A stretch of DNA of 64,000 bases from Ga0077527 sp050250695 (GTDB lineage: Bacteria > Pseudomonadota > Gammaproteobacteria > Burkholderiales > SG8-41). Under the pieces are notes generated by a model that ran no database searches, was not told the DNA's origin, and saw only the letters and a program-made list of their open reading frames with translations. Below are positions 26,243 through 34,461 of the stretch, one piece after another (position 1 is the stretch's first letter; each line of letters starts with the position of its first letter). The translations under genes were made by a program, and so were the position numbers. The DNA lies in NCBI GenBank assembly GCA_050250695.1, contig JBFWOE010000003.1:1-64000 (forward strand). Reading direction: 5' to 3'.

Positions 26243-26260
26243 CCCGGGCCGCGGCCCGGG
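26243..26260. repeat. 18-base perfect GC palindrome
   Basis: CCCGGGCCGCGGCCCGGG, 18 bases after the ferredoxin stop, reads the same on both strands. It could help end transcription, but there is no T-tract and the loop would be minimal. Confidence 0.5.
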
Positions 26261-26302
26261 GTCAGACAGCACGCAAACCGAATTCATCCTCCTGTTTTCC
26301 TG

Positions 26303-26931
26303 ATGCCCGCTCCCGAATCACGCCCCATGTCCCCGTCGACCCTGCAACGCCTGTCCCTGGACGGCCCTGCCGGAGCACTTGAAACCGACATCAACGCGCC
26401 CGCGGAACCGCCGCGCGGCATCGCGCTGATCGCGCATCCCAACCCGGTGCAGGGCGGCAGCAAGGACAACAAGGTCGTCACCACGCTGGCAAAAACCTTC
26501 TTCGGTATGGGCTACATTGCCGCGCGCCCGAATTTCCGCGGCGTCGGCGCCAGTACCGGCCGGTTTGATGAAGGCAACGGTGAAACCGACGACCTGCTCG
26601 CCGTCGCCCGGCACCTGCGCTTGCAGTACGGCGAACTGCCGCTGCTGCTGGCGGGATTTTCCTTCGGCGCTTTTGTGCAGACCCGTGTCGCGCAGGCGTT
26701 GGAGGCTGAAAAACTGGTGCTGGTCGGTCCTGCCGTCAACCGTTTTCCGGCTGCAACGGTGCCGGCCGGCACACTGGTGATCCACGGCGAGGTCGACGAC
26801 GTGGTGCCGCTCGCCGCAGTGCTCGACTGGGCGCGGCCGCAGCAACTGCCGGTGGTGGTGGTGCCCGGCGGCGAACATTTCTTTCACGGCAAACTGCACC
26901 TGCTGGCGGACATCGTGCGCCGGCATTGCAC

Positions 26932-26935
<4 letters not shown>
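26303..26935 (+). CDS. Alpha/beta hydrolase family protein
   Basis: The 210-residue protein has IALIAHPNPVQGGSKDNKVV, RPNFRGVGASTG, the nucleophile elbow LLAGFSFGAFVQ (Ser about residue 120), acid GEVDDVVPL and base GGEHFFHG, completing a Ser-Asp-His triad. This is the short alpha/beta hydrolase type found beside NodI-like ABC genes in betaproteobacteria. A second in-frame ATG (MSPSTLQ) is 8 codons in. Its stop overlaps the next start (ATGA). Substrate unknown. Confidence 0.87.
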
Positions 26936-27852
<917 letters not shown>

Positions 27853-27867
27853 CATGGCCGCAGGAAC

Positions 27868-28653
27868 ATGACCACAAAGCACTGGACACCTCCGCGGTTC
27901 AGCACACGCTTCGTGCATGTGTGGCGGCGCAACCTGCTGGTGTGGCGCAAGCTCGCCATCCCTTCAATGCTGGGCAACCTCGCCGATCCGCTGCTCTACA
28001 TGTTCGGCCTCGGCTACGGCCTCGGCCGCATGCTCAATGACGTCGGCGGCATGTCTTACATCGGTTTCCTTGCCGCCGGCATCGTCTGCTCCAGCACCAT
28101 GATGAGTTCCTCATTCGAAGCCATGTATTCGGCGTTCTCGCGCATGCACGTGCAGAAAACCTGGGAAGCCATTCTCAACGCGCCGCTGACCCTGGACGAC
28201 GTGGTGCTCGGTGAACTGGTGTGGGCCGCGAGCAAGAGTTTCCTCTCCGGCAGCGCGGTGCTGATCGTCGCCGCGGTGCTGGGCCTGGTGCCGTCACCGC
28301 TGGCGCTGGCCGTGGTGCCGCTGATCTTCCTCACCGGCCTGGCGTTCGCCGCCATGGGCCTGATCATGACCGCGCTGTCGCCGAGCTACGATTTCTTCAT
28401 GTACTACTTCACGCTGTGCGTGACGCCGATGATGCTGCTGTGCGGCGTGTTTTTCCCGCTCAACGAACTGCCGCCCGCGGCGCAGATGCTGGCGCAGCTG
28501 CTGCCGCTGACCCATGCCGTCAGCCTCGCCCGCCCGCTGGTCGCCGGCGAAGTGCCGCCCTCCTGGCTGCTGCACATCACGGTTCTGGCCGCCTATGCGG
28601 TCGGCGGCTTTTATGTTGCGCTGGCGCTGACCCGGCGCCGCCTGCTGACGTAA
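27868..28653 (+). CDS. ABC exporter permease, NodJ type
   Basis: The 261-residue ABC-2 permease has about six hydrophobic helices (IPSMLGNLADPLLYMFGLGYGLG, MSYIGFLAAGIVCSSTMMSS, VVPLIFLTGLAFAAMGLIM, MMLLCGVFFPLNELPPAAQ). The LPLTHAVSLARPL block is the NodJ/DrrB family mark. It lies 15 bases after the ATPase gene and forms the membrane half of the same exporter. Confidence 0.92.
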   Translation: MTTKHWTPPRFSTRFVHVWRRNLLVWRKLAIPSMLGNLADPLLYMFGLGYGLGRMLNDVGGMSYIGFLAAGIVCSSTMMSSSFEAMYSAFSRMHVQKTWEAILNAPLTLDDVVLGELVWAASKSFLSGSAVLIVAAVLGLVPSPLALAVVPLIFLTGLAFAAMGLIMTALSPSYDFFMYYFTLCVTPMMLLCGVFFPLNELPPAAQMLAQLLPLTHAVSLARPLVAGEVPPSWLLHITVLAAYAVGGFYVALALTRRRLLT

Positions 28654-28662
28654 GATGCACCC

Positions 28663-29073
28663 ATGCTCTGGATCAAATCCTTCCACCTGCTGTTCGTGAT
28701 CTCCTGGTTCGCGGGGCTGTTCTACCTGCCGCGCATCCTCGTCAACCTGGCGCTTGAAGACAACGACGCGGCCCGTACCCGCCTGCTGCTGATGGCGCGC
28801 AAGCTCTACCGCTTCATGACCCTGCTGGCGGTGCCGGCGCTGGCCTTCGGCCTGTGGCTGTGGCTGGGCTACGGCATCGGCGGCGGCTGGATGCATGCCA
28901 AGCTGGTGCTGGTGGTCCTGCTGATCGGTTACCACCACGCCTGCGGCAGCCTGCTGAAAAAATTCGAGCAGGGCCGCAACACCCGCTCTCATGTCTGGTT
29001 CCGCTGGTTCAACGAAATCCCGGTGCTGATCCTGCTCGCCACGGTCATCCTGGTCGTCGTCAAACCGTTCTAG
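28663..29073 (+). CDS. HemJ/CopD-like membrane protein
   Basis: The 136-residue protein has four hydrophobic helices. Its first, FHLLFVISWFAGLFYLPRI, contains the conserved His and Arg of the HemJ (UPF0093) family, and HAKLVLVVLLIGYHH with Lys also matches. HemJ is an oxygen-independent protoporphyrinogen oxidase of the inner membrane, needing these His/Lys residues. The same sequences are often labelled CopD family. No other heme gene is adjacent. The HemJ reading is favoured. Confidence 0.75.
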   Translation: MLWIKSFHLLFVISWFAGLFYLPRILVNLALEDNDAARTRLLLMARKLYRFMTLLAVPALAFGLWLWLGYGIGGGWMHAKLVLVVLLIGYHHACGSLLKKFEQGRNTRSHVWFRWFNEIPVLILLATVILVVVKPF

Positions 29074-29078
29074 GCTTC

Positions 29079-29477
29079 ATGCCCCGAAAAATTGCCATGT
29101 TCGCACTGGCACTGGCCGCCGCCGTGCTGCCTGCCGCCGCATACGCCACCGACGCACGCATCATCGTCCAGCAGTCGCCGCTCGCGGGTTTCCAGTATTA
29201 CGAAGGCAAGGGGCTGTGGGACATGATGCGCGTCGGCGACATGCTCACGCTGGTGCGCGAACCGCACAATCCTCACGACGCCAGCGCCGTGCGCATCGAA
29301 TGGCGCGGCGAAATGCTTGGCTACCTGCCGCGCCGCGAGAATCGTGATGTTGCAAGGCAGATGGACCACGGCGCACCGGTGAAAGCCCGCATCGTCCGGC
29401 TGACCGAAGCGCGCAATCCCTGGCAGCGCATCCGTTTCGAAGTCTATGTCGACCTCGCCCGTGCATCCGGTCAATGA
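29079..29477 (+). CDS. Exported HIRAN-domain protein
   Basis: The ATG at 29079, 5 bases after the previous stop, gives 132 residues. The first 23 form a signal peptide (RKIAMFALALAAAVLPAAAYA). The rest is a HIRAN domain: VQQSPLAGFQYYEGKGLW, LTLVREPHNPHDASAVRIEW and MLGYLPRRENRDVARQMD. In helicases HIRAN binds 3' DNA ends, so a secreted stand-alone copy is curious. Its periplasmic role is unknown. Confidence 0.83.
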   Translation: MPRKIAMFALALAAAVLPAAAYATDARIIVQQSPLAGFQYYEGKGLWDMMRVGDMLTLVREPHNPHDASAVRIEWRGEMLGYLPRRENRDVARQMDHGAPVKARIVRLTEARNPWQRIRFEVYVDLARASGQ

Positions 29478-29490
29478 TTGCGCCAACACT

Positions 29491-29528
29491 CCCTCACCCC
29501 CGACCCCTCTCCCAAAGGGCGAGGGGAG
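29491..29528. repeat. REP-like GC-rich palindromic repeat
   Basis: CCCTCACCCCCGACCCCTCT followed by CCC-AAA-GGGCGAGGGG forms a stem (29504-29513 with 29517-29526) with one mismatch. Sequences of this kind, CCCTCACCCC..CCCCTCTCCC, recur as intergenic elements in many proteobacteria. It starts 14 bases after the HIRAN stop and ends 46 bases before the methyltransferase start, so it may shape mRNA ends. Confidence 0.6.
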
Positions 29529-29573
29529 ATATTTGCGGCAACCGGTCTGCAAGACCAGCTGCCGGAGTCTAGA

Positions 29574-30728
29574 ATGGAACAGTTTTTCGCCACCTGTCCG
29601 CGCGGCCTCGAAGGCGTGCTCGGCGAAGAACTCGCCGCATTGGGCGCGCAGGACGTGAGCCCGGTCGACGGCGGCACCGGCTTCCGCGGCCCCTACGCGC
29701 TCGGTTACCGCGTCAACCTCGAAAGCCGCATCGCCAGCCGCGTGTTGTGGCGCATCGGCCACTGCCGCTACCGCGACGAAAACGACATCTACGCCGCCGC
29801 GCGCAAGCTGCGCTGGGGACAGTGGTTCAGTGCGAACGAAACCATACGCGTGGAAACCGCCGCGATCAAAAGCCCGCTGCAAAGCCTGGATTTCGTCACG
29901 CTGCGCGTCAAGGACGCGGTCTGCGACGTGCTGCGCGAGGCCGAAGGCAAACGTCCCGACGTCGATACGCGGCAGCCCGATGTGCGCATCCACCTGTTCC
30001 TGACCCGCGACGAGGCGGTGTTCTACCTCGACACTTCGGGCGATCCGCTGTTCAAGCGCGGCTGGCGCATCGCCACCGGCGAAGCGCCGCTGCGCGAAAA
30101 CCTCGCCGCCGGCATCCTCAAACTCGCGGGCTGGACGCCGGAAAAGCCGCTGCTTGATCCGATGTGCGGCAGCGGCACCTTCCTGATCGAAGCGGCATTG
30201 ATGGCGATGCGCCGCGCGCCGGGACTGAACCGGCGTTTCGGTTTCGAGAAGCTGCGCAACTTCGATGCGGCAGCCTGGACCAGGCTCAAGGCCAAAGCCG
30301 CGAAAAATGAAAAAACATCAATAAAATCAAATATTTATGGATACGATCGCAGCGGCGACGCGATCGCGCAGGCGCGGCAAAACGTCGCCGCGCTGGGACT
30401 GGAATCACGCATCGAACTGAAGCAGTGCAGCTTCGAGGATTCGAAACCGCCAACCGCCAGCGGCGTGCTGATCACCAACCCGCCGTACGGCGTGCGCCTG
30501 GAAGAACTCGACGACCTCGCCGCGTGGTATCCCAGACTCGGCGACATCCTCAAGCAGCGTTACGCCGGCTGGACCGCCTACATCCTCACCGCCGACCTGC
30601 GCATCGCCAAGCTGATGCGGCTGCAGCCGTCGCGGCGCACGCCGCTGTTCAATGGGGCGCTGGAATGCCGGTTGTTCAAATATGAACTGGTCGCGGGCAG
30701 CATGAGGAAAAACAAAGAGGGGGCTTGA
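29574..30728 (+). CDS. THUMP-domain 23S rRNA (guanine-N2) methyltransferase, RlmL N-terminal-half type
   Basis: The 384-residue enzyme begins EQFFATCPRGLEGVLGEEL. A THUMP RNA-binding domain covers about residues 45-155. The methyltransferase has motif I LLDPMCGSGTFLIEAALMA and the catalytic TNPPYG near residue 300. It resembles the first half of E. coli RlmL, which makes m2G2445 in 23S rRNA. An AT-rich run at 30312-30338 codes for a Lys/Ser/Asn-rich loop (TSIKSNIYGYDRS) between conserved blocks. Start ATG follows the REP-like repeat. Confidence 0.9.
   Translation: MEQFFATCPRGLEGVLGEELAALGAQDVSPVDGGTGFRGPYALGYRVNLESRIASRVLWRIGHCRYRDENDIYAAARKLRWGQWFSANETIRVETAAIKSPLQSLDFVTLRVKDAVCDVLREAEGKRPDVDTRQPDVRIHLFLTRDEAVFYLDTSGDPLFKRGWRIATGEAPLRENLAAGILKLAGWTPEKPLLDPMCGSGTFLIEAALMAMRRAPGLNRRFGFEKLRNFDAAAWTRLKAKAAKNEKTSIKSNIYGYDRSGDAIAQARQNVAALGLESRIELKQCSFEDSKPPTASGVLITNPPYGVRLEELDDLAAWYPRLGDILKQRYAGWTAYILTADLRIAKLMRLQPSRRTPLFNGALECRLFKYELVAGSMRKNKEGA
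30312..30338 (+). repeat. AT-rich 27-mer, IHF-like site inside the methyltransferase gene (copy 3)
   Basis: AATCAAATATTTA matches the IHF consensus WATCAANNNNTTR, with an A-rich 5' arm. The 19 bases 30320-30338 differ at one position from 33664-33682 on the far side of the accessory operon, in the same orientation. It is read in frame as part of the protein. Confidence 0.5.
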
Positions 30729-30824
30729 CGTGGAAGTCACCAGCGCTGGGCGGCTGCATCGCGCAGCGTCCGCGTGGACTGCCGGGTTGGGCGAAATGTT
30801 GTGAATCTCTATGTCTTTCACCAA

Positions 30825-31763
30825 TTAAAAGATGCCTTGCCCGGTTTCCGACTTTAAAAGTGCCGCAAGCTGAGAACCAGATTTCAATTTTTCGATGAAG
30901 GTACAGCCAGCGTTGTCGCGCTGCCAATAAGGGCACGCCAGAAAATACGTGTCCAAGAGTCCCGTCGCATTCTGTTTGCGGCGAAGCACCATGTTCTCAC
31001 CATGAACTGGACAGGTTGCCAGTTCGACTCCGCGATGGCCTTTAGCAAGATCCGACTTCAGATCACGTAGACGCGTGTCGATGACATCTTCCGTACCCTT
31101 GTCAGTGAGGATGATGCCAAACTCCTCGGCCGTCACGGAAAACTCCGGGGCGGTGGTATCGGTCATCAATCCATAGTCGTTGCGTTGCAGTTTCTCGGTA
31201 TGGATGCAGACCCGCTTATCTCCTTGATGGATATACCATCCCGTACACCCCCAATAAAAGTCCTTTGGCTCGGCGACCGAAAGATCGCGTTTCCATTGCA
31301 GCTTCATCGGTCGACCGCAGATGCGGCACGCCTTGCCGAGGGTGTCGGCGAAGGCGTTGTACTGGAGAACGTGTGTGGTCTCGAAATCGATGTCAACCTT
31401 GTCGATGACACTTTCAGACTCGATGATTTTTTCGGCAGCACGAACCTCTTTACCCTGATTGAGTTCTGAAAGCAGTTGATCCCGCTCGACCCGCAGATCA
31501 TCCCATCGCCGCCGCGCCCGATCATTCAGGCCGCCACTCGACATGCGCTGATTTCGCAAATGCATGATCTCGTCGTTCACCGAACGTAAGCGATCTTTCT
31601 TGCGGGTCAGGTCATCGACAAAATTTGCGCCAGTAGCACCGCCTTGCCGCTTGTAGGCTTCATACCCACGCTTGATGTCAGCAATCACTTGAACCGTGGT
31701 GTCCACCAGAACACCGAGCAGTGTGCCAAAGCCATTGGCTAGACGGTCAAGAAAACCCATCAC
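30825..31763 (-). CDS. Unknown protein with N-terminal helix, coiled coil and two zinc ribbons
   Basis: I do not recognise the whole family (312 residues). A hydrophobic/amphipathic N-terminus (FLDRLANGFGTLLGVLVDTTV) is followed by a charged coiled coil at about 50-115. Then come two topoisomerase-type zinc ribbons: CRICGRPMKLQW with a later GC and C (about 143-187), and CPVHGENMVLRRKQ with ACPYW and GC (about 250-290). These may bind nucleic acid. It is the last gene of a three-gene operon and its start overlaps the preceding stop by 4 bases. GC content is visibly lower than in its neighbours, suggesting transfer. A role in defence or DNA handling is inference. Confidence 0.72.
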   Translation of the reverse strand: MMGFLDRLANGFGTLLGVLVDTTVQVIADIKRGYEAYKRQGGATGANFVDDLTRKKDRLRSVNDEIMHLRNQRMSSGGLNDRARRRWDDLRVERDQLLSELNQGKEVRAAEKIIESESVIDKVDIDFETTHVLQYNAFADTLGKACRICGRPMKLQWKRDLSVAEPKDFYWGCTGWYIHQGDKRVCIHTEKLQRNDYGLMTDTTAPEFSVTAEEFGIILTDKGTEDVIDTRLRDLKSDLAKGHRGVELATCPVHGENMVLRRKQNATGLLDTYFLACPYWQRDNAGCTFIEKLKSGSQLAALLKSETGQGIF

Positions 31764-32743
31764 ACTTCTCCTTGTAGCAACCGGCCTTGTTGCGCCAGTC
31801 GCATCGAAAGCATCCGATCGGTATCCGCACGGTACGATCTGAGGATGGCTTCCTGATTCCAGAAGTGATCAAACAAGAGACCTCCTGCGAATGCAGCAGG
31901 GATGGCCAGCAGCCCGCCACCGACGGCATAGACCGCAGCACCCGCGAGATTCGCCGCAACAATGCGCTGACCTCGGCGGGCAGTCGCCAGTTTGAACTGG
32001 TCAAGCGACCGTTGCCCGACCGACACCTTGTACCCCTCCCATGTCGCGATTGCGACCAGAGGGAATAGTGGGCTGAAGTAGTCGAGAAATTGATCGGCGA
32101 CCGAATCGTCCATTACATCGATAGCCGACGACACCTGGTCACGCAGGTCATCCTCGCTAATGCCGCTATCGAGTACCAATCCAGTATGAGCGACGTCGTG
32201 AGTAGCCAGTATCTCTATGTCAGGGTAGCGATGCAACGCTTCCTTGATGTAACCAGCGCTATCGGTCGCTTTCAGCTGTAAGTAATCGGCGGTTGCACCG
32301 TCAGGGCCGATGATACGCATATCCCAGCCTGGCTGGTTTAACGATTCGGCCAACTCCGCGCGGTAGCCATCCGGCAGTAAGACTGGCCCAACCTGCTCAC
32401 CGGCGTTCAATCGATCGGCAACCAAATACTCGAAGTACTTTCCCTTGGCAGTATTGACAGATCCTTGTAGTTCTTCGTGGCTAAGGTCAAAGAATCGCTC
32501 ATCTGACAACGATGGGTTCGTGACTCGGATCGCCTCTACTAGGCGAGGTTCCAAATCTGATCGGTCTTGATCGAGCAATATCTCTGCTGAAGCAGCAGTC
32601 AATGTCAGATCGAACAGGGATTCTCGATTGGCCTTCAAATATCGCTGGAATGCGTCATAGAACTGCTCACCGGCGGGTCGATCACCGACTGCACCATATT
32701 GACGACTCAGCATGCTCAACTTGGAGCTGGGGACAAGACTCAT
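31760..32743 (-). CDS. Unknown protein with PD-(D/E)xK nuclease-like core and C-terminal membrane hairpin
   Basis: This 327-residue protein has no family that I can name. In the middle, GKYFEYLVADRLNAGEQ (helix with Glu), GWDMRIIG (Asp) and ADYLQLKATDS (QxK) occur in the order and spacing of a restriction-endonuclease-like fold. The QxK form is known in Mrr-like enzymes. Near the C-terminus, IVAANLAGAAVYAVGGGLLA and IPAAFAGGLLF look like a Gly/Ala-rich membrane hairpin, so the protein is probably membrane-bound. It overlaps both operon neighbours by 4 bases. Low GC and isolation suggest an acquired gene. Nuclease activity is a prediction. Confidence 0.72.
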   Translation of the reverse strand: MSLVPSSKLSMLSRQYGAVGDRPAGEQFYDAFQRYLKANRESLFDLTLTAASAEILLDQDRSDLEPRLVEAIRVTNPSLSDERFFDLSHEELQGSVNTAKGKYFEYLVADRLNAGEQVGPVLLPDGYRAELAESLNQPGWDMRIIGPDGATADYLQLKATDSAGYIKEALHRYPDIEILATHDVAHTGLVLDSGISEDDLRDQVSSAIDVMDDSVADQFLDYFSPLFPLVAIATWEGYKVSVGQRSLDQFKLATARRGQRIVAANLAGAAVYAVGGGLLAIPAAFAGGLLFDHFWNQEAILRSYRADTDRMLSMRLAQQGRLLQGEV

Positions 32744-32961
32744 GATGGTTTGACCAAACTACGTATGCTGGCCAATTCCGTCTTGACCCGCTGCAATTCT
32801 GCTACCCACCCCGATGCCGAAATGCCTTCTGGCTCGAGCCCCAGTCCTTCCTCGATCCGGGATACCCGTCTTTCGATCCGCTGAATGAAGGTATCCATGC
32901 CCCCCAACACCTCTTCTACCATCAGTAGGTGCTGTTCAATTTGCGAGCGCAATTCGGTCAT
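32740..32961 (-). CDS. Small coiled-coil protein, first gene of the accessory operon
   Basis: This 73-residue acidic/basic helical protein has heptad-like spacing (EQHLLMVEEVLGG, FIQRIERRVSRIEEGLG and LQRVKTELASIRSLV). No enzyme motif, signal peptide or membrane segment is seen. Its stop overlaps the start of the nuclease-like gene by 4 bases, so it is probably translated together with it and may be an adaptor, inhibitor or antitoxin-like partner. Function unknown. Confidence 0.65.
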   Translation of the reverse strand: MTELRSQIEQHLLMVEEVLGGMDTFIQRIERRVSRIEEGLGLEPEGISASGWVAELQRVKTELASIRSLVKPS

Positions 32962-32991
32962 CGTCAGTTCCTCGAACAGTTTCGTACTGCC

Positions 32992-33216
32992 TCAGCCGGC
33001 TTTCACAAGAAAGCTCCCATCCAGCTCATCAATCCCCGAGCACCTGATCATCACCATGACGCGGTCGATCTCTTCGCGATAGATTTCAATCCCTCTTGCA
33101 GCCCCCGCCTCGCCAGCCACCGCTAGCCCGTAGAGCGTGGCGCGGCCGATCACCACGGCATTCGCGCCCAGCGCGAGGCCCTTGATCACATTCGAGCCGC
33201 GGCGAAAACTGCTCGC
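32992..33216 (-). pseudogene. Fragment of an FMN-dependent alpha-hydroxy-acid dehydrogenase (LldD-like C-terminus)
   Basis: The frame reads SSFRRGSNVIKGLALGANAV, then VIGRATLYGLAVAGEAGAAR and IDELDGSFLV. This is the C-terminal FMN/phosphate-binding end of lactate dehydrogenase LldD/glycolate-oxidase family proteins. A stop codon (33217-33219) cuts it at the conserved SGxRRG segment, so only about 75 of some 380 residues remain and there is no proper start. It marks a deletion or insertion edge beside the accessory operon. Confidence 0.75.
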
Positions 33217-33273
33217 TTAAAGTACCGGAGTAGAAATTTTTATCGGTAATCGTAGACATCACAAAAATATCAG

Positions 33274-33558
33274 CTACGCAGCCAGCTTCATGACCTTCAA
33301 CTGCTTGCGCCGCTGCTCGGCGTGCCAGAGATCGTACTGGGTTTGCTGATTGATCCAGCTCTCGGCTGAGGTTCCAAAAGCGATCGACAGGCGCACAGCC
33401 ATTTCGGGGCTGATGCCAGCGCGTCCATTCAGGATCGCAGAAAGCGTTTTGCGACTCACATCGAGCGCCTTTGCGGCATGCGTCACCGTAATATTGAGCG
33501 GTTCCAGGCAAAGCGCCTTGATGATTTCTCCGGGGTGCGGTGGATTGTGCATGCGCAT
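33274..33558 (-). CDS. HigA-type XRE antitoxin, toxin partner missing
   Basis: From the ATG at 33558 the 94-residue protein begins MRMHNPPHPGEIIKALCLEP, the standard HigA/VapI opening. An HTH follows (VTHAAKALDVSRKTLSAILNG, GISPEMAVRLSIAFGTSAESW). It should repress its own promoter and neutralise a HigB mRNA interferase. HigB normally lies just upstream, but 33559-33696 on this strand holds no such gene, so the antitoxin is an orphan. It is part of the low-GC patch. A possible promoter lies in the AT-rich DNA at 33640-33690. Confidence 0.85.
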   Translation of the reverse strand: MRMHNPPHPGEIIKALCLEPLNITVTHAAKALDVSRKTLSAILNGRAGISPEMAVRLSIAFGTSAESWINQQTQYDLWHAEQRRKQLKVMKLAA

Positions 33559-33655
33559 GATGCTGCCTTTCAGTGAGAGTCCTCGCGTAGCAGTGTAACC
33601 AACGGCGTTACAAGTCGGAGCACAAAATCTGCAATTTTCCACCAAAAACTATATA

Positions 33656-33682
33656 AATAATTTAATAAAATCAAATACTTAT
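33656..33682 (+). repeat. AT-rich 27-mer, IHF-like site (copy 4)
   Basis: AATCAAATACTTA fits the IHF consensus WATCAANNNNTTR exactly and has a long A/T arm on its 5' side. It lies between the orphan higA and the TauE-like gene. It is a direct repeat (18 of 19 bases) of 30320-30338 and is 23 of 27 identical to the copy at 56475-56501. Confidence 0.5.
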
Positions 33683-33696
33683 TATCATTCTCTGGG

Positions 33697-34449
33697 TCAG
33701 CGCAACACCCGCAGGATCAGCGACACCCCGATCAGCAGCAGCAGCACCCCGATCACCTTCAATAGCGTCTCGCGCGAGGCTTTCAGCTGGATGCGGTGGC
33801 CGGCCCAGATGCCGCCGAGCGCGAAGGGCATCAGCAGCAGCGCGCCGAGGATGCGGTCCCACAGCATCAGGCCGCCGATAAGGAAGACCAGCGCGCGGAT
33901 CGAGGTCGACAGCAGCACCATGTTCGACAGCGTGGCGCGCAGCACCGCCTTGTCGGGCAGGCGGCGCGACAGGTAGATCGCGTAGGGCGGCGCGCCGACG
34001 CCGAACAGCGTGCCCGCCGCGCCGCCGCAGAATCCGGAGATCACCGCCCAGGGATGGCGCGCGATGCCGACCTGGGGCGCCCGCGCCAGCAGCGAGTAGA
34101 TGCCGTAGACGAAGAGGAAGACGCCGAAGGCGGCGATGGTCGCCTGCTGCGGGATGGTCACCAGAGCGGTGACGCCGGCCACCGCGCCGGCGAGCGAACA
34201 CGGCGCCATCCATTTCAGTTCGCCGCGGTCGGCGTCTTTCGAGAATCGCGAGCCCAGCGCAAAAGCCGCCGAGACGTCGAGGATCACGCACATCGGCAGC
34301 ACGAAATCGAGCGGGAAAAAAAACGACAGCGCCGGCACGGTGAACATCGCCGCGCCGAAGGCGGTGATGCCGAAAATGACATAGGAGCCGGCAACGATGG
34401 CGGCACAGGCCGCGTAGGTTGCCAGGCCGAACGGGATATCAATCAACAA
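33697..34449 (-). CDS. TauE/SafE (TSUP) family permease
   Basis: The protein is 250 residues with about eight hydrophobic helices. IVAGSYVIFGITAFGAAMFTVP and GFCGGAAGTLFGVGAPPYAIYL are the two repeated TSUP family halves. Members export sulfite, sulfoacetate or similar anions, or are of unknown substrate. The longest frame begins at TTG, and no ATG or clear ribosome site supports it, so the start is uncertain. It follows the pilU terminator, indicating its own transcription unit. Confidence 0.83.
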   Translation of the reverse strand: MLIDIPFGLATYAACAAIVAGSYVIFGITAFGAAMFTVPALSFFFPLDFVLPMCVILDVSAAFALGSRFSKDADRGELKWMAPCSLAGAVAGVTALVTIPQQATIAAFGVFLFVYGIYSLLARAPQVGIARHPWAVISGFCGGAAGTLFGVGAPPYAIYLSRRLPDKAVLRATLSNMVLLSTSIRALVFLIGGLMLWDRILGALLLMPFALGGIWAGHRIQLKASRETLLKVIGVLLLLIGVSLILRVLR

Positions 34450-34461
34450 TATTCACCAAGA

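Noticed and set aside
26243..26260. The 18-base GC palindrome as a true terminator
   Set aside because: There is no T-tract and a perfect palindrome leaves no loop. It is listed only as a palindrome.
33559..33696. A HigB toxin remnant upstream of higA
   Set aside because: The minus-strand frames here give no HigB blocks. One frame ends WKIADFVLRLVTPLVTLL, which is not toxin-like.
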